Both the position numbers and the translations under genes were made by a program. Positions 8,186 to 17,086 of a stretch of DNA of 64,000 bases are shown here, one piece after another. This DNA is from Massilia putida (lineage in GTDB: Bacteria > Pseudomonadota > Gammaproteobacteria > Burkholderiales > Burkholderiaceae_D). The notes under the pieces are model-generated. The model worked only from the letters and a program-made list of their open reading frames with translations. It did no database searches and was not told the DNA's origin. The DNA lies in assembly GCF_001941825.1 (NCBI RefSeq), contig NZ_CP019036.1, positions 14,167 through 78,166 on the forward strand, written 5' to 3'. Numbering within the stretch: position 1 is the first letter of the stretch; each line of letters opens with the position of its first letter.

Positions 8186-9241
8186 TCAAACGTCGGAATC
8201 GCCGCGCAGCATCTTTGCGCGCCGCGCCGGGTCGTAATAAAGGTCGGTCATTCGCGTCCGCGAAAATTGGGCTACCACGTCGATCGACGTGCTGACCAGG
8301 CGGTAGATATGGCTCCAGTCCAGGGACATGCCGACTTCGCTTTGCTTGATGAGCGTGGCGATTCGGCTGTGCGCCGCCAGCGGCGTGTTCGCGTGCGTCG
8401 TCGTCAGCGAGCCGGGATGGTCCGTGTTGAGCGCCGAGATATAGTCGAACGCTTCGTCGCCGCGCAGCTCCGTCAAAAAGATCCGGTCCGGCTTCATGCG
8501 CATGCACGACTTCAACGCATCACGCGGGGTAACGAAGTCGCCGTAGAACAGGTGAACCTTGTTTTCGTGCAGCGGCAGGTTCAGTTCGTGGACGTCCTCG
8601 ATCGTGATGATTCGGGTATCGGTAGGCACCAGGTCGCTAAGCGCCTTCATGAAGGTGGTCTTGCCGCTGCCGGTACCGCCCGAAATGCAGACGTTCAGCT
8701 TGTGGTCAATGCACAGTTGGAAGAAGCGCTGCATGTCGCGCTTCTCCTTTGCTTCGAGAATTTCAAGCTCGAAGTCCTGCAGGTGCACGCCGGCCGGTAC
8801 CTGCCGAAACACGGACACGTCCTTGAAGTTGGCGAGCCGGCCGGTGCTGATGTATTCCGACATCGGATACCGTTCGCCCCCGCCGAGGCGGAACGCGAGC
8901 GCTACGGTTCCTTCCGGGCAGGCGGGCGGGATCACCAGCTGGCCGCGCTGCCCATCGGGCAGGTGTACCGACTTGATGGGCGAGCGGATGTCGAGCGCCG
9001 TACCGCCATGAAAGATCGACGCGGCGTTGGCCAGCTCGCGCAGCAGCTGGAGCGAGCATTGCGGCACATCGTGGCGGGTCCGGCCGGCGGACGATTCCGT
9101 GAAAATCACACCCGGCTCGTTGACCTCGACATCGGTTAGACCAGGCATGTCGAGGAACCGTTGAATGCCCGCCTGCTTTAGCTTTTCGCGCAGCGTAACG
9201 CTCTTGTCGTAGGCCGCGACATTAGTACCGAGCGAGTTCAT
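8186..9241 (-). CDS. virB11: VirB11 secretion ATPase
   Basis: A 351-residue hexameric ATPase of the type IV secretion system, cytosolic face of the inner membrane. It shows Walker A SGGTGSGKTTF, the Asp box IITIEDVHEL, a Walker B region with DRIFLTELRGDEAF, and the His box TTTHANTP, in the family order. The ATG at 9241 is chosen because GGAG lies six bases before it; a GTG six bases earlier is possible. It overlaps the end of virB10. A copy of the 16-bp palindrome lies in the coding region near its 3' end. Confidence 0.95.
   Translation of the reverse strand: MNSLGTNVAAYDKSVTLREKLKQAGIQRFLDMPGLTDVEVNEPGVIFTESSAGRTRHDVPQCSLQLLRELANAASIFHGGTALDIRSPIKSVHLPDGQRGQLVIPPACPEGTVALAFRLGGGERYPMSEYISTGRLANFKDVSVFRQVPAGVHLQDFELEILEAKEKRDMQRFFQLCIDHKLNVCISGGTGSGKTTFMKALSDLVPTDTRIITIEDVHELNLPLHENKVHLFYGDFVTPRDALKSCMRMKPDRIFLTELRGDEAFDYISALNTDHPGSLTTTHANTPLAAHSRIATLIKQSEVGMSLDWSHIYRLVSTSIDVVAQFSRTRMTDLYYDPARRAKMLRGDSDV
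8250..8265. repeat. Backbone palindrome copy 2
   Basis: ATTCGCGTCCGCGAAA inside virB11, one base off the consensus. It reads through as coding sequence. Confidence 0.75.
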
Positions 9242-10535
9242 AGACACTCCCGAAGTCGAGGTCGCGCGCGACGAAAATATTGATGGCCTCGCCTTGGAGG
9301 CTGTAGCCGGTAGGCGGGATGTTGATGGTCTTGTCGAGCGCGCGCCCGGCCAGGTCTTGGCCAGCGTTCGCGGTCGTCGTCAGGCGAATCGTTCCTTCGG
9401 CATTCGATGCCTTGTTGGCGGCCGCTTGGCCCAGGTCGCTAATCAGGCTGAGCATGATGGCGGCGCCGAAGCGCTTGCGCCAGTGTTCATCGACATCTAC
9501 AGGCAGGCCCGAGGCGCCGAGCGTGTCTGTTGCGAGCGAGTTGATGTCGATGACGACACCGCGCGGCGTCACGATGCGGTTCCACAGGACCGGCATCAAT
9601 TCCTGTCCGAGCTGGAGCGGCTGGGAGCGTTCGCCCAGGACTTGGCTTCCACGCTCGATGAGCAAGGTCGAGCCATTGGCCGAGTACACGTCTTTCGAGA
9701 CGACGCATGAAGTCTGCCCCGGATTCGTGCTCACGATAAGCGTCCGCTGGCCACAGGGGATCGTCGTGCTTGCCAACAGCATGAGATCCAGGCTGCGATG
9801 GCGAGACGCCGACGTTGCGTGCAGTTGGCTTGGCTTGAGCGATTCTTCCAGGCCGCTCTTGTTCGCGTCCATGCGAGGCACGCCGAGCTGCGCTGGCATC
9901 ATGCCGTTGTCGGCTGCCCGGCCAGGCATGGCCGCTTGTGGTTCGCTGCCGGTGGACACCAGCACTTCGCCCGAAAGCCTGCGTTGCCGAGGCGTTTCTA
10001 CCTGCGGCCGTTGTTGACCTGCGTAGGCGCCTTGGCCTTGTGGGTACTGGCCAGGTCCGCCGGCACCCCCAGCACCGTTCGCGCCGTTCGGCACGCCAGC
10101 GCCGTTCGGGCCGCCAGGACCAGTTTTCGCGGACGCGAAATCAGACGCGCCGTTGGCCGGCACAACGCCGATGGCGCCGGACGGTGGCGGCAGCTGCGAT
10201 GCCGTGGTTTGTGGAGCCGGCTGGCTTGCCTCGTCCTCGGCCTTGATACGCTTCTTGACCGCATCCAGGTTCAGGGTCGCGACGTCGGTGTTGGCCACGG
10301 CGGTTTGCTGCTTTAGCTTCTCGGCCTTTTGCTGCACGGCGCGATCCTTGAGCCGCTGCATGAAAAGGGCCGAGCCGATCACCAACATGACCACGGCGAG
10401 CAAGATAGCGACTGTGATCGCCAGGCGCTTGACACCGCTTTTCTTTTTCTTCGTCAGCAGCTTTGGAATGTCGCGGTCGACATTCACGTCTTCGTGTTCG
10501 GCCGGGCTGGCCGAAGCGGGGTTCATCGTGTTCAT
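9222..10535 (-). CDS. virB10: VirB10/TrbI channel protein
   Basis: A 437-residue bitopic protein that spans both membranes of the type IV secretion channel. It has a short cytosolic N-terminus with a KKKK stop, a single transmembrane helix (LAITVAILLAVVMLVIGSALF), a long Pro/Gly/Ala-rich periplasmic linker, and a C-terminal TrbI/VirB10 beta-barrel domain with the helical antenna region. The start forms an ATGA overlap with virB9, which implies translational coupling. A palindrome copy lies in the linker coding region (10125-10140). Confidence 0.95.
   Translation of the reverse strand: MNTMNPASASPAEHEDVNVDRDIPKLLTKKKKSGVKRLAITVAILLAVVMLVIGSALFMQRLKDRAVQQKAEKLKQQTAVANTDVATLNLDAVKKRIKAEDEASQPAPQTTASQLPPPSGAIGVVPANGASDFASAKTGPGGPNGAGVPNGANGAGGAGGPGQYPQGQGAYAGQQRPQVETPRQRRLSGEVLVSTGSEPQAAMPGRAADNGMMPAQLGVPRMDANKSGLEESLKPSQLHATSASRHRSLDLMLLASTTIPCGQRTLIVSTNPGQTSCVVSKDVYSANGSTLLIERGSQVLGERSQPLQLGQELMPVLWNRIVTPRGVVIDINSLATDTLGASGLPVDVDEHWRKRFGAAIMLSLISDLGQAAANKASNAEGTIRLTTTANAGQDLAGRALDKTINIPPTGYSLQGEAINIFVARDLDFGSVYELARY
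10125..10140. repeat. Backbone palindrome copy 3
   Basis: TTTCGCGGACGCGAAA inside virB10, in the part coding for the variable linker, where extra bases are tolerated. Confidence 0.85.
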
Positions 10536-11362
10536 TGGGCCTCCTTATCCATGCGAACGGTGCGTGGCAGCGTGCTACCGGTGAGATTCAGTGCTCCATC
10601 GGGGTTCCAGCCGTCGTTACGGATCGCCATGACCGCTTTCCCGTACCGGAGGATGAAATTCGACGCGGTTTCGTGGACCACCATCGTTCCGGTGTCAGGG
10701 TCCATGTGGAAGTTCGTCAGCGCTTCGCGGCCGTCAGGCAGCAGCTTGTAGACCACAGGGAGTTCACGCGTCGAGTCGAAGCGGAAGTAGGTAAAGCGGC
10801 CGTCGTCCTCGACCAGGCTTGGCGACAGCGACTCGTCGCCACGCTTCATGTACTGTCGATTGCGCGTCCTTGTCGTGCCGTCCTTGCCGCTGGTCTGTTG
10901 CAGGCGCCTTGCAATGACGTCCTGCCGGTCCGCTTCGGCCCTTGCCAGCTTGGCCTTGGTGTCCGGATACGTGAAACGCACGATCAGCGTTGGCTGAATA
11001 CGGGACTTTTTCGGGACCGACATGATCTCGAAGGCGTACGTGCGCTTGTTGGTGACGACCAGGGCTTTCGTGTCCGGCTGCGTGACCTTTGGCTTGAGCA
11101 TAATGTTGCTGCCCCTCGGGCCAACGGACCACGCCTTTGCGTCTCCGAAGCCGATCATGCCCTTCGGCGTGTCGACAACCTGTTCGTCGTCCTCGAACTG
11201 GATCAGCGTCGGGTTGTTGGTTGCCGTGTAGATCTCGACTACGCGGTTCGGATCGTACTGCTCGATGTGGATACGCGGATCGACGGTGGCTGCCATCGCG
11301 GCCGTGCACGTCAGCAGGCAGGCTGCATTGAGCAAGACAGCCGTGTTCAGTTTCGCATTCAT
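10532..11362 (-). CDS. virB9: VirB9 outer-membrane core protein
   Basis: A 276-residue periplasmic protein of the type IV secretion outer-membrane core, which pairs with VirB7 and VirB10. It begins with a Sec signal peptide (MNAKLNTAVLLNAACLLTCTAAMA) and has the CagX/VirB9 pattern including DPRIHIEQYDPNRVVEIYT and, in the C-terminal half, the FTYFRF... VYKLLPDGREA... NFHMDPDTGTMVVH motif. Start and stop overlap neighbours by ATGA on both sides. Confidence 0.95.
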   Translation of the reverse strand: MNAKLNTAVLLNAACLLTCTAAMAATVDPRIHIEQYDPNRVVEIYTATNNPTLIQFEDDEQVVDTPKGMIGFGDAKAWSVGPRGSNIMLKPKVTQPDTKALVVTNKRTYAFEIMSVPKKSRIQPTLIVRFTYPDTKAKLARAEADRQDVIARRLQQTSGKDGTTRTRNRQYMKRGDESLSPSLVEDDGRFTYFRFDSTRELPVVYKLLPDGREALTNFHMDPDTGTMVVHETASNFILRYGKAVMAIRNDGWNPDGALNLTGSTLPRTVRMDKEAQ

Positions 11363-12144
11363 TGTGCGCTCCCCTCGGCCTTGGTTGCAGAGGCTTCATC
11401 CTTCGTGAAGTCGGATGCCACGGCGTAGCTGTTGACCTGGAAGCCGGACACGTTATAGCCGCGCTCTTGGTCGTCCATCGCCTTGTTCTCGTAGCCATAC
11501 GCGATCGTGGCGACGTAGTACTTCGTGGCCGGCGCCTTGTCGCCGGTAAGCGATACAACACGCTTCGAGAACGAGACGAGTGCGGTTTTGCCGATCCATG
11601 ACACGGTTCCGGCCTTCGCGATCACGCGGTACTTGTCGCGCAGGACGTTGACCGGCGCGGCCTGATTGGTTTCGGCGTTCTGCGCTCGATAGATGCTTTG
11701 CTCGCGCGGCGACGACATCGACATCGTTGCGTCGAACGTGTCCTGAATGGTTTCCCAATCGTAGGACTCGCGCAGTTCGACATACCGGCGCAGGTTGTAC
11801 AGGTCGGTCGCTTGGCTATACGAGATTTTCGCGTCCGCAAGTGTCTTGAGCACGTGGACATCGCCTGTGTCGGCCACCTGGAGCACGGCCGGCGGGTTCG
11901 GCTTGTTGTTCAGGACGACGATGCCGGACGTGACGATCGTTACGAGCGTCACCAGCATGGCACCGCCCGCGACACGCCAGGCGACGGACTTGCTCTTGCG
12001 CGCGTCTTCGGTCTTGTCGCGTTCAGCGGTCATCGCCTGTTCCAGGTACCACTTGGCGGCTTGATCGTGCCAGGCCGCTTCCTGTTGGGCCGTGGCTGGT
12101 TGTTCTGCAGTGGCCGAAGTGCGCTTGAATTTTTCCATCAACAT
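11359..12144 (-). CDS. virB8: VirB8 inner-membrane assembly protein
   Basis: A 261-residue bitopic protein that nucleates the inner-membrane complex. One transmembrane helix (AGGAMLVTLVTIVTSGIVVL) follows a cytosolic N-terminus, then a periplasmic NTF2-like domain with the conserved YVELRESYDWETIQ segment. The ATG at 12144 is used because the longer reading overlaps virB7. A degenerate copy of the 16-bp palindrome is present at 11827-11841 with a damaged right arm. Confidence 0.93.
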   Translation of the reverse strand: MLMEKFKRTSATAEQPATAQQEAAWHDQAAKWYLEQAMTAERDKTEDARKSKSVAWRVAGGAMLVTLVTIVTSGIVVLNNKPNPPAVLQVADTGDVHVLKTLADAKISYSQATDLYNLRRYVELRESYDWETIQDTFDATMSMSSPREQSIYRAQNAETNQAAPVNVLRDKYRVIAKAGTVSWIGKTALVSFSKRVVSLTGDKAPATKYYVATIAYGYENKAMDDQERGYNVSGFQVNSYAVASDFTKDEASATKAEGSAQ

Positions 12145-12149
12145 GTCGT

Positions 12150-12275
12150 TCACTCCTTCGCCTGTAGCGACTGGTTGACCGGCTTCCATTCGCCGGCAGG
12201 CTGGGTTGCTTTGGGAGGCGTGCTGCAGGCGACCAAGAGCGCTGCGCACGCGAGTTTCAGAATTAGCTGTTTCAT
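12150..12275 (-). CDS. virB7: VirB7-like lipoprotein
   Basis: A 41-residue protein starting MKQLILKLACAALLVAC, with the lipobox LVAC followed by STPPKA. Short lipoproteins of this kind between virB6 and virB8 are VirB7, which anchors the VirB9/VirB10 core to the outer membrane. The ATG at 12275 is chosen because it puts the signal peptide at the N-terminus; the longer frame has a polar leader. Confidence 0.85.
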   Translation of the reverse strand: MKQLILKLACAALLVACSTPPKATQPAGEWKPVNQSLQAKE

Positions 12276-12291
12276 GGTTTCCTCATCGTGC

Positions 12292-13239
12292 TTAGGTTTT
12301 TTGTTCAGGTGCGAGCGATCCCCCTGCCCGGCCGCCACCAGATCCAGTTGGGCTCATCGTGTTGTTGCCGCCTTGGGCTACTCCAGGGTTTCCGCCACCG
12401 CGAAGGTTCGGTAGTTGCCTGAATTTGCCCACCATCGAAGAGATACCGACACCGCCAGCCAGCGAGGACGCCAGGCTAGGCAGGTTCAAAGATACGAAGA
12501 CCATCACCGCGCAAATCAGGCAGACTTTCATCACAGCGGAAATCGACAGATCTGCAGGTATGACGCTGTTGACCATGGCGATTTCGATTTGTGCCGCGAA
12601 GCTGAACAGCATCACCAGGAAGGCGTAGTTCAAGCATTGGCCGGTCCAGTTCTTGAACAAATCTCGGCTTGCTGGGAACAGGGCGGCCACGATAAACAGC
12701 GGGCCGATAGCCAGGAGGATTCCAAGGGCGACTTTTGCCAACAGGATGTATGCGATCGCTACGACCATGAACAATCCCGCAAAGAGCCAGATAAGCAGAA
12801 TGGCGAGTGCCGCGTAGATAGACTCTTTGATGCCGCTGGCGTCATGCATGATTTTTGCGAACGCGGTTGCGAAGCCGTTTGCCATGTTGTCGAGTGCGGA
12901 GGCCGAGTTGAACGCCGGTCCAACCACGCCGGCCAAGTCGTCGCCAAGATGGTTGACGAACGGGACAACGTAGGTGTTGTACATGTCGATATGCATACCG
13001 AACACGATGGCGGCCCCCCAACCAACCATTCGGGATAGGAAGTCCATCACCGGCTCGTCGTTGTCTTCACCACGAAGATAGGAAAACAGGATCAAGGTCA
13101 CGTAGAGGCTGAAGCACGCGGCAACAAGTGGACTGATCAGCGCAATCATGCTGGCCGTTCCGCTCGTCAAAGTGCCTACAACTGCTGTATCGAAGAACGT
13201 GTAGATCTCGGTAAAAGGTGTGATTGCTGGAGCAGCCAT
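12292..13239 (-). CDS. virB6: VirB6/TrbL polytopic channel protein
   Basis: A 315-residue inner-membrane protein with at least six hydrophobic segments, including MIALISPLVAACFSLYVTLI and the pair LAILLIWLFAGLFMVVAIAYILLAKVALGILLAIGPLFIVAALF region. The GPLF motif followed by a charged turn is the TrbL/VirB6 signature. It is placed between virB5 and virB7 as in the canonical order. It forms the inner-membrane part of the substrate path. Confidence 0.92.
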   Translation of the reverse strand: MAAPAITPFTEIYTFFDTAVVGTLTSGTASMIALISPLVAACFSLYVTLILFSYLRGEDNDEPVMDFLSRMVGWGAAIVFGMHIDMYNTYVVPFVNHLGDDLAGVVGPAFNSASALDNMANGFATAFAKIMHDASGIKESIYAALAILLIWLFAGLFMVVAIAYILLAKVALGILLAIGPLFIVAALFPASRDLFKNWTGQCLNYAFLVMLFSFAAQIEIAMVNSVIPADLSISAVMKVCLICAVMVFVSLNLPSLASSLAGGVGISSMVGKFRQLPNLRGGGNPGVAQGGNNTMSPTGSGGGRAGGSLAPEQKT

Positions 13240-13291
13240 AAGTGTTTGGAGCCGCGAGGCTCCAACCTCCTGTGATTAGTTCGATCGGGTT

Positions 13292-13951
13292 TTACTGGAA
13301 GTACTTGGACGCAAACTCGGACGAACGCTGCTGGTCAGCCATTTGCATTTCGACCTGTTGCAACTGCATGGCCAGGTTGAGCCGTACTTGCTCGTTCTGG
13401 ATGGCCGCGTTCTCCGCCGCCATGCGGTTTTGCAGGTCGGCCGCCGCCTTCATGTCGTTGGTCGCGTCCGCCTTCTGCATGAGCAAATTGATGTTTTGCA
13501 CCCGGGCGAGCGTGGCGTCGTAGGACTGCATTGCCATCGCCTTGTTAGCGGCGAGGATGTCCAGCTGGCGTTTCTGGCCGCCGGTAGCATGGGAATCGAA
13601 GCCTTCGGCTGCGAAGATCGCGGCCGCCTTGCTGCTCAGTCCCGGTAAGCCACCCGATTTGATCTGGTCGTAGATGTTTGCCCAGGAGTCGGGCAAATAG
13701 TTGCGCAGCGCCGGATTGTTGAGGATCTGGCCCAGGCCGCGCGTGCCGGTAATGGCGTCGTACTGGTTCTTCAAGTGGGTAATCTGCTGGACCATTTGGC
13801 CATACTGCTTTGCCCATTGAGCCATCGTCTGGATTTGGTTCATCGTCGCCGGAATGTCCGAGTTGACGTTGACAGTCCATTGCGCGTACGCGGGCGTAGC
13901 CACGATCGTGCTGACGGCCGCTGCTACTGCAAGTATTTTCAGCTGCTTCAT
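13292..13951 (-). CDS. virB5: VirB5 minor pilus protein
   Basis: A 219-residue secreted protein with a clear Sec signal (MKQLKILAVAAAVSTIVATPAYA) and a helical body rich in Gln and Met, including the QWAKQYGQMVQQITHLKNQYDAITGTRGLG segment of the VirB5/TrbJ family. It acts at the pilus tip in adhesion. The ATG at 13951 gives the signal peptide; the longer frame runs through the twin palindromes and is not believed. Confidence 0.92.
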   Translation of the reverse strand: MKQLKILAVAAAVSTIVATPAYAQWTVNVNSDIPATMNQIQTMAQWAKQYGQMVQQITHLKNQYDAITGTRGLGQILNNPALRNYLPDSWANIYDQIKSGGLPGLSSKAAAIFAAEGFDSHATGGQKRQLDILAANKAMAMQSYDATLARVQNINLLMQKADATNDMKAAADLQNRMAAENAAIQNEQVRLNLAMQLQQVEMQMADQQRSSEFASKYFQ

Positions 13952-13974
13952 GTGAGACTCCGTTGGTTGAGTTT

Positions 13975-13990
13975 TTTCGCGTCCGCGAAA
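13975..13990. repeat. Backbone palindrome copy 4 (twin, left)
   Basis: TTTCGCGTCCGCGAAA in the 79-bp gap between virB4 and virB5. It is paired with another copy 26 bp away, suggesting an internal control point of the operon. Confidence 0.88.
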
Positions 13991-14000
13991 ATTCGGCTTT

Positions 14001-14016
14001 TTTCGCGTCCGCGAAA
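14001..14016. repeat. Backbone palindrome copy 5 (twin, right)
   Basis: TTTCGCGTCCGCGAAA, same orientation as the neighbouring copy at 13975. Start-to-start distance is 26 bp, about two and a half helical turns. Confidence 0.88.
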
Positions 14017-14030
14017 ATCCCTGGCAGGGA

Positions 14031-16448
14031 TTAGTTGCTGAGGCTGCCTTCGCGCAGCTGTCGCTTGCCACGCCGGCGCCGCTGGAACTCGGGCATCCAC
14101 ACCTCGGGGTCGACGCCGACCTCGGCTACCAGGTCGTTGAAGATCGCGACGTTTTCGGTATTGCTCGACAGGATCGAAATGGCGTCGTCCATGCCGTACA
14201 GGTCCAGCTTGGCAAAGCAGCTTTGGTTGCCCTGCTTGATGAGGAACGTGCGCGAGTCAACTTCCAAATCCTTGAGCTGCGCGAATTCCTTGCGGGTGAG
14301 GCCGCAGCGTTGATAGCTCTCGAATTCAGCCGATGGGTTCGGCAGAAAAATCTTCGTGATAGTCAGGTCGCGGATCGCATCGAAGATCGGAGACTTGATG
14401 GCGTCCTCGGGCGATTGCGACGGCATCACCAGGTACTCATCACGCTTGCGGCCCGTCTTGAGAACGTCGAACATCATCCCGGCCGTGGTGGGGTACATCG
14501 CCGGCACGTGGAATTCCTCAACCACTGTCGCCAGCAGGCCGCCGTTGCGCTGCATGAGCTTTTTCAGGTGCAGCAAGTACGCCAGGACTGGTTCGGTCGG
14601 CTCATAGTTCGGCTTGAGGAAGTCCGATACGTCAAACCCGACCTTGCGTTCCGACGTGATGCCGATGTTGCTCCCCGAAGCGTTATCGAGCGCCCAGGCA
14701 AAGCGTCCATTGGCGGCATGGCACCATTTGCCGAGGCGCGCGGCCAGGCAGTTGCCGCCTAGGTCCGGGATGTTTTCGAGCAGGCGGCTGAACTGGCGGT
14801 GCGCCAGGTCGAGGCCAAGCACGGCGTCGACGGCGATCTTGATTTGCTTCTCTTCCTCGGCCGTGACCTTGCCCTTGTCGTCGCGGCCGCATGCCGTGAC
14901 CAGCTCGTAGAGGAAGCCCCTGTTTTCCGGGGTGTCGGGCAGCTGGAACGGCGCCAGGCCCGTAGGTTCGCCTTCGCGGATCGTGAAGTAGACGCCACCC
15001 AAAGCCGTGATAAACAGCTTCAAGCCCTCGTCCTTGTCCAGAGCGAAGATCTTGGTGTCGAAACGCTCCGTGAAGCCAATCAGCGCCGTTTCCAGCGTGG
15101 TCTTGCCGCTACCAGTCGTACCTAGGATCATCGTGTGAGCGGCCAGCTTCTCGCCTAGGTTGTCCTCACCTTCCTTCGAGTAGTGGAAGTTGAAGTTGTA
15201 CAGCGAACCGGACATAGTTTGCAGCGGCATCACGGCAGAGCCATCGCCAATAGGGTTGCCCGACGACTTGCCCGACGAGTAGTTGTGCAGCGAGAAGGAT
15301 GCAGCTAAATTGCGGCTGGCCTTCGGCATCGGCCGTGGAATCCACTTGGCGCCAGGGACGTGCGCCACGTAGGTATACGGCGCCGAGGCCGTCGCCTTGA
15401 CGAATCGCGTACCGCACTGAGCCAGGAAGCAAGTCGTGACTTCCGTACCGGCATCGGCTGCTTGCTTTTGTGTGTCGCCATAGACCGTCAAGGCACCGTG
15501 ATACTCAGCGAATGCCAGTTCTCCGGTGCTGAGGTAGGCTTCGGCCTCTTCAAGTTCCTGCAGCTGGTGGCCTGCCTTGTCCTTGACCGACTTTAACTTG
15601 TTGCCTTGCGAGGAAATAGCCTTCTTCCCTTCCATGATGCCGAGGCACTTAAACCCTTGCGTGAAAATGAACTCGGCCGGCAACGCAAGGATCGGGTCGA
15701 GCATCCCATTCTTGGTATCGTCGGGGAAGTCCTTCATGTCATAGTTCACCGCAAAGCGCGTGCGATGCTCGGCCCGGACCTCTGCGATTTCGTATCCGAA
15801 ATGAAGCCAGGAGCTAGGAATCAGCTCGCACGCGGGCGCGGCCATGACCGGAATCTCTTCCTCGACGCCGTTGATGAGGATTCCCAGGAACTTGTAGACA
15901 TCCGAGAACACGATGCCGTTGCGCTGGTAGGTCCCCAGCGTCTCCGGGGCGTAGCTGGAGAGCGATTTCGTCAACTGCTCGCCCAAGTCTTCCAGCTCGC
16001 GGACGCCCTCGGCCAGGTCGTCATACTTCAACAGGACCGACAGATAAAACACGTTCTCGAAGTAGTCCCCCGTCGTGAAGCGCTTGAGGTACGCCGACGC
16101 GAACTGCTGCATGAACGCGGATTTGAAGGTAAAGCGGCTGGTGAACTCGATGCGGCGGCGCTGCAGCGTGCTCCAGAAGGCGAGCCGGTTGCCCTTTGAC
16201 TTCGCGGCGGCCGCGATGATGCGGTTGCGCTGGTTGAAGCGTGTCTCGATTTCGTCCTCTGACAGGGACTCGAAGGCCATGCCGGACAGACGGATGACCA
16301 GCAGCGCGCGGCCGTCTTCGTAGTTCACGACATGCGGTGAGACATGCCGGCCGATCTTCGGCAGCTTGTCTTCGATCGCGGGTTGATTGTCGAGCACCTG
16401 ATTACTGATGGTCGGACGCATTGTGTTTGAAGTAGCGCTTGTAAACAT
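14031..16448 (-). CDS. virB4: VirB4 ATPase
   Basis: An 805-residue ATPase that powers pilus assembly and transfer at the inner membrane. It has an N-terminal CagE/VirB4 domain (VVNYEDGRALLVIRLSG and following), Walker A GTTGSGKTT near residue 450, and a Walker B region around GLLATVVEEFHV. The ATG at 16448 is chosen because GGAGGG lies just upstream; the next ATG at 16421 has no ribosome site. The start overlaps the 3' end of virB3 by 47 bp, in keeping with tight coupling. Confidence 0.95.
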   Translation of the reverse strand: MFTSATSNTMRPTISNQVLDNQPAIEDKLPKIGRHVSPHVVNYEDGRALLVIRLSGMAFESLSEDEIETRFNQRNRIIAAAAKSKGNRLAFWSTLQRRRIEFTSRFTFKSAFMQQFASAYLKRFTTGDYFENVFYLSVLLKYDDLAEGVRELEDLGEQLTKSLSSYAPETLGTYQRNGIVFSDVYKFLGILINGVEEEIPVMAAPACELIPSSWLHFGYEIAEVRAEHRTRFAVNYDMKDFPDDTKNGMLDPILALPAEFIFTQGFKCLGIMEGKKAISSQGNKLKSVKDKAGHQLQELEEAEAYLSTGELAFAEYHGALTVYGDTQKQAADAGTEVTTCFLAQCGTRFVKATASAPYTYVAHVPGAKWIPRPMPKASRNLAASFSLHNYSSGKSSGNPIGDGSAVMPLQTMSGSLYNFNFHYSKEGEDNLGEKLAAHTMILGTTGSGKTTLETALIGFTERFDTKIFALDKDEGLKLFITALGGVYFTIREGEPTGLAPFQLPDTPENRGFLYELVTACGRDDKGKVTAEEEKQIKIAVDAVLGLDLAHRQFSRLLENIPDLGGNCLAARLGKWCHAANGRFAWALDNASGSNIGITSERKVGFDVSDFLKPNYEPTEPVLAYLLHLKKLMQRNGGLLATVVEEFHVPAMYPTTAGMMFDVLKTGRKRDEYLVMPSQSPEDAIKSPIFDAIRDLTITKIFLPNPSAEFESYQRCGLTRKEFAQLKDLEVDSRTFLIKQGNQSCFAKLDLYGMDDAISILSSNTENVAIFNDLVAEVGVDPEVWMPEFQRRRRGKRQLREGSLSN

Positions 16449-16779
16449 GTTCCCTCCGTCCGTACTTCGCTGGTGCCATGGTGTAGGTCCCGCCGAAGTA
16501 CTTAGCATTTCGTTTTCCCAACCAGCACTTGATCTCTAGTAGGGCTATGCGCAGCGCCTGATCGTCGTCTTTGCAGGTGTCCCGGCAGTAGAAGAAGATC
16601 GGCACGCCAATCGCGGCCATCAGCAGTCCGCCGGGACCCAGGAAAAGCGCTCCGAGTGTTCCGGCAGCCAGGCTGAAAAGCGCGAGCAGGATGGCTACTA
16701 CGAGCGGGACGCCCTTGAGCATGGCGACCCGCGCGAGAGCGTTGTACGAGGGGTACTTAGCTCTGTCGTTCATGGTCAT
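16402..16779 (-). CDS. virB3: VirB3
   Basis: A 125-residue inner-membrane protein that works with VirB4. It has a short charged N-terminus (MTMNDRAKYPSYNALARVAMLKG), a hydrophobic stretch (VPLVVAILLALFSLAAG) and a second one (GPGGLLMAAIGVPIFFYC), then a cytosolic tail with DDDQALRIALLEIKCWLGKRN, typical of the family. Its ATG overlaps the virB2 stop as ATGA. Confidence 0.9.
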   Translation of the reverse strand: MTMNDRAKYPSYNALARVAMLKGVPLVVAILLALFSLAAGTLGALFLGPGGLLMAAIGVPIFFYCRDTCKDDDQALRIALLEIKCWLGKRNAKYFGGTYTMAPAKYGRREHVYKRYFKHNASDHQ

Positions 16780-17066
16780 GCGTAGACCGCGTACGCCCAG
16801 GCTCCGAGGACCGGCACGCCGCCGATAACGGCGACCTTGGCGATGGCATAGCCCAGGTCGATCCATTGGATTTTTTCTCCGGCCAGCTGTACGCACTTGA
16901 AGGTCAAGTACGAGATCGAGACGATGCCGATGAATGCGAACAGCCAGGTGTTGAAAGTCGTCACGGCGGTAGTGCCGGACGAGAGGCCACCAGCAGCATG
17001 CGCGTGGGCTGCGAAGACGGCCGAGATAGCGATTACGGAAGACAGTTTGTTGAAGAAGCGTTTCAT
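16776..17066 (-). CDS. virB2: VirB2 pilin
   Basis: A 96-residue major pilin. It has a signal peptide ending AHAHA, then a mature part with two hydrophobic helices (TTFNTWLFAFIGIVSISYLTF and DLGYAIAKVAVIGGVPVLGAWAYA). The ATG at 17066 has AAGGA upstream at proper spacing. Location between virB1 and virB3 supports the call. Confidence 0.92.
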   Translation of the reverse strand: MKRFFNKLSSVIAISAVFAAHAHAAGGLSSGTTAVTTFNTWLFAFIGIVSISYLTFKCVQLAGEKIQWIDLGYAIAKVAVIGGVPVLGAWAYAVYA

Positions 17067-17086
17067 GGTAAGTCCTTCGGATAAGT

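Noticed and set aside
11827..11841. Twelfth copy of the backbone palindrome in virB8
   Set aside because: Only the left arm is intact; counted as degenerate.
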